DNA of 6,287 nucleotides from Clostridium sp. CAG:273 (lineage in GTDB: Bacteria > Bacillota > Clostridia > TANB77 > CAG-508): assembly GCA_000438355.1 (NCBI GenBank), contig FR901481.1, positions 10,201-16,487 on the forward strand, read 5' to 3'. Positions within the stretch are counted from its first letter, which is position 1; the number at the start of each line of letters is the position of its first letter. Shown here one piece after another: positions 3,810 through 6,287 of the stretch. A program made the position numbers and the translations under genes. The notes beneath the pieces were generated by a model. The model was not told the origin of the DNA, ran no database searches, and was given only the letters and a program-made list of their open reading frames with translations.

Positions 3810-5696
3810 ATGAAGTATCAAGCAGGAGATTTTGATGTAGCAGTAATAGGAGCAGGACATGCAGGATGTGAAGCTGCTTTAGCAACAGCTAGAATGGGAT
3901 ATAAAACACTACTGTTTTCAATAAGTTTAGAAGCAGTAGCTAATATGCCATGCAATCCACACATTGGAGGAAGTTCTAAAGGTCATTTGGTAAGAGAAAT
4001 TGATTGTTTAGGCGGAGAAATGGGAAAGAATATAGATAAAACATATACGCAGTTAAGGATGTTAAATACATCTAAGGGACCAGCTGTGTACTCTTTGCGT
4101 GCCCAAGCAGATAGAAAAAAATATCAAATGGAGATGAAGCATACATTAGAAAAACAAAAGAATTTATATTTAAAACAAGCAGAAATTATAGATATAGGAG
4201 TAGAAAATAACGAAGTTAAATGGGTAGAGACAAACATAGGAGCAGTTTATAATGTAAAATCTATAATTTTAGCAACAGGAACTTATCTAAAAGGAAAAAT
4301 TTATATAGGTGAAAGTTCTTATGAAAGTGGACCAGACGGAGTTTTTCCTTCTGTAAAGTTATCCGATACTTTAAAAAAGCTTGGAATAACGCTATTAAGA
4401 TTTAAAACAGGAACACCAGCTAGAGTTAATAAAAACTCCATAGATTTTTCTAAAATGGAAATACAAGAAGGAGATAAAAAACCAGAAGCTTTTTCTTTTG
4501 AAGATAGAATAGATAATGAAAAGGCTCAATTACCATGTTATTTAACATATACTAATAAAAAAACACATGATATAATTAGAGCAAATTTAGAAAGGTCACC
4601 TTTATATTCAGGTGAAATTACTGGAACTGGTCCAAGATATTGTCCTTCTATAGAAGATAAAGTTGTTAGATTCGCAGATAAAGAAAGACATCAAATTTTT
4701 ATAGAGCCAATGGGATTAGATACAGATGAAATGTATGTACAAGGTATGAGTTCTTCTCTCCCAGAAGATGTACAAATTGCTATGTATAGAACAATTCCAG
4801 GGTTAGAAAATGTAGAATTTACAAGGCCTGCTTATGCTATAGAATATGATTGCATAGATCCACAAGAACTTAAATTATCCTTAGAACATAAAACAATAAA
4901 TGGAATGTTTTTTGCAGGGCAAATTAATGGAACATCAGGATATGAAGAAGCTGCTGCACAAGGAATAATGGCGGGAATTAATGCTGTACGTAAATTACAA
5001 AATAAAACACCGATTGTTTTAGATAGATCACAGGCATATATAGGAGTTTTAATAGATGATATAGTAACAAAAGGAACAAATGAACCTTATCGTATGATGA
5101 CTTCTAGAGCAGAATATAGGCTATTACTAAGACAAGATAATGCAGATTTGAGACTTACAGATATAGGACATGAAGTTGGATTAATTTCGGATGATAGATA
5201 TAATAAATTTTTAGAAAAAAGGGCTAAAATAGAAGAAGAAAAAGAAAGAATAAGGAAAACGGTTATAAAACCATTAGAAAAAGTAAATAAATTTCTAGAA
5301 GAAAATAATTCTACACCTATTACAACCGGAGTAAAACTAGCAGATTTGCTAAAAAGAACTGAATTGACATATGAAAGTTTAAATGAAATAGATGAAAATA
5401 GACCAGAAATAGATGAAGATGTTGGAAATGAAGTGGAAATTCAGATAAAATATGAAGGATATATAAGACTTCAAGAAGATCAAGTAAAGAAATTTGAAAA
5501 ATTAGAAAGAAAAGTATTAACAGACGATATAGATTATGCTAAAATAGAAGGATTAAGATTAGAAGCAAGACAAAAATTAAATAAAATTAAACCAACATCA
5601 ATCGGTCAAGCTTCAAGGATATCAGGTGTTTCGCCTGCAGATATTTCTGTGTTACTTATATTTTTAGAGCAAAAAAACGGAAAAAAGGAAGATTAG
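3810..5696 (+). CDS. mnmG: tRNA U34 carboxymethylaminomethyl-modifying enzyme MnmG (GidA)
   Basis: MnmG is the FAD-dependent partner of MnmE in forming cmnm5U at position 34 of tRNAs. The product is 628 residues, essentially the length of E. coli MnmG. The N-terminal FAD-binding motif GAGHAG is at 14-19. The first family signature runs from about 49 to 69 (NPHIGG, KGHL, EIDCLGG) and the second is TGTGPRYCPSIEDKVVRF at 271-288. Cys48 and Cys278 match the two conserved cysteines of the family. A further FAD-contact block, FAGQINGTSGYEEAAAQG, is at 368-385, and the C-terminal helical MnmE/tRNA-binding region follows from about 460. The start is ATG 3810: an in-frame TAA at 3804-3806 excludes any earlier start, although the AGGAG at 3793-3797 is 12 nt away, a little farther than ideal. 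It ends in TAG, 2 nt before rsmG. Confidence 0.97.
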   Translation: MKYQAGDFDVAVIGAGHAGCEAALATARMGYKTLLFSISLEAVANMPCNPHIGGSSKGHLVREIDCLGGEMGKNIDKTYTQLRMLNTSKGPAVYSLRAQADRKKYQMEMKHTLEKQKNLYLKQAEIIDIGVENNEVKWVETNIGAVYNVKSIILATGTYLKGKIYIGESSYESGPDGVFPSVKLSDTLKKLGITLLRFKTGTPARVNKNSIDFSKMEIQEGDKKPEAFSFEDRIDNEKAQLPCYLTYTNKKTHDIIRANLERSPLYSGEITGTGPRYCPSIEDKVVRFADKERHQIFIEPMGLDTDEMYVQGMSSSLPEDVQIAMYRTIPGLENVEFTRPAYAIEYDCIDPQELKLSLEHKTINGMFFAGQINGTSGYEEAAAQGIMAGINAVRKLQNKTPIVLDRSQAYIGVLIDDIVTKGTNEPYRMMTSRAEYRLLLRQDNADLRLTDIGHEVGLISDDRYNKFLEKRAKIEEEKERIRKTVIKPLEKVNKFLEENNSTPITTGVKLADLLKRTELTYESLNEIDENRPEIDEDVGNEVEIQIKYEGYIRLQEDQVKKFEKLERKVLTDDIDYAKIEGLRLEARQKLNKIKPTSIGQASRISGVSPADISVLLIFLEQKNGKKED

Positions 5697-5698
5697 CT

Positions 5699-6287
5699 AT
5701 GAATTTTGAAGAATTTAAGACTATGTTAAATACTGAACTGAATTATTTATCAATTAATTTGTCAGATATTAAATTAGAACAATTTTACACATATATGAAT
5801 TTATTAATAGAATGGAATAAAAAAATAAACTTAACCGCTATTGTAGAAGAAAAAGATATTATAATTAAACATTTTTTGGATAGTTTGACTATATCTAAAT
5901 ACATTAATAGCAATCAAAAAATAATGGATATTGGCACAGGTGCTGGTTTTCCAGGGATTCCTCTAAAAATAGTTCAAGAAAATATAAATATGAATTTGGT
6001 AGATTCTTTGAATAAAAGAATAACCTTTTTAAATGAAGTAGTAAATAAAATAGAGTTAAAAAATATAGTTGCAATACACTCAAGAGCAGAAGATTTAGCT
6101 AAAATAGAAGAACACAGAGAAAAATATGATATAGTAGTGTCAAGAGCTGTAGCTAAATTAAATACATTATTAGAGTATATGATGCCTTTTATAAAAGTAG
6201 GAGGTACATGTATATGTATGAAAGGTTCAAATATTGAGGAATTAGAAGAATCTAAAAAAGCAATAGAGATTTTAGGAGGAAAATTAG
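5699..6287 (+). CDS. rsmG: 16S rRNA (guanine-527 N7) methyltransferase RsmG (GidB), 3' end cut by window edge
   Basis: RsmG uses S-adenosylmethionine to methylate N7 of G527 in 16S rRNA; loss in other bacteria gives low-level streptomycin resistance. Only the first 196 codons are present. The family is usually about 235-240 residues, so roughly 40 are missing beyond the right edge. Visible motifs are the early WNKKINLTAI (39-48), HFLDSL at 58-63, the SAM-binding loop DIGTGAGFPGIPL at 77-89, VDSLNKRITFL at 101-111, SRAEDLA at 128-134 and VSRAVA at 147-152. The ATG at 5699 lies 2 nt past the mnmG stop. Its ribosome binding site (AAGGAAG, around 5685-5691) lies within the end of mnmG, so the two genes are surely co-transcribed and probably translationally coupled. 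Confidence 0.95.
   Translation, partial: MNFEEFKTMLNTELNYLSINLSDIKLEQFYTYMNLLIEWNKKINLTAIVEEKDIIIKHFLDSLTISKYINSNQKIMDIGTGAGFPGIPLKIVQENINMNLVDSLNKRITFLNEVVNKIELKNIVAIHSRAEDLAKIEEHREKYDIVVSRAVAKLNTLLEYMMPFIKVGGTCICMKGSNIEELEESKKAIEILGGKL

Noticed and set aside
1..6287. Undescribed multi-gene system, mobile element, CRISPR array or DnaA-box cluster
   Set aside because: All six genes are standard origin-proximal housekeeping genes with intact motifs. I saw no repeat-spacer pattern, transposase, integrase, or TTATCCACA-type box cluster.

Overview
The window is an ordinary stretch of the conserved chromosomal cluster that lies next to the replication origin in Firmicutes. In order, all on the + strand, it holds yidD, yidC, jag (khpB/eloR), mnmE, mnmG and the 5' part of rsmG, which runs off the right edge. 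The very low G+C, the strong purine-rich ribosome binding sites, the gene order and the protein sequences point to a clostridial-type Firmicute. I cannot name a genus. Trp is encoded by TGG and no TGA occurs in frame, so the standard genetic code fits. In other Firmicutes rpmH and rnpA sit just left of yidD; no recognisable rnpA is visible in the first 140 bases.

Layout: 1-140 is an AT-rich leader with two perfect palindromes and a TATAAT box. 141-1906 is a tight operon for membrane protein insertion and envelope-linked RNA binding: yidD, then 13 nt, yidC, then an 11-nt overlap, jag. 1907-2256 is a noncoding gap of 350 nt with A-rich direct repeats, a -10-like box and a clear rho-independent terminator. 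2257-3633 is mnmE. 3634-3809 is a short gap holding an unexplained CpG-rich, foldable element and a plausible promoter. 3810-5696 is mnmG, and rsmG follows 2 nt later at 5699.

Functionally, YidC is the membrane insertase and YidD is thought to assist it. Jag is an RNA-binding KH/R3H protein usually encoded beside YidC. MnmE and MnmG form the complex that modifies the wobble uridine (U34) of certain tRNAs. RsmG methylates G527 of 16S rRNA. The second half of the window is therefore a translation-fidelity module.

I see no mobile element, CRISPR array, tRNA, rRNA or new multi-gene system. The parts worth a second look are noncoding: chiefly the mnmE-mnmG gap, where CpG dinucleotides are about 14 times denser than in mnmE and several hairpins compete for the same arms, and secondarily the jag-mnmE gap, which could encode a short transcript. 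All structural statements come from reading by eye; no folding or database search was run.
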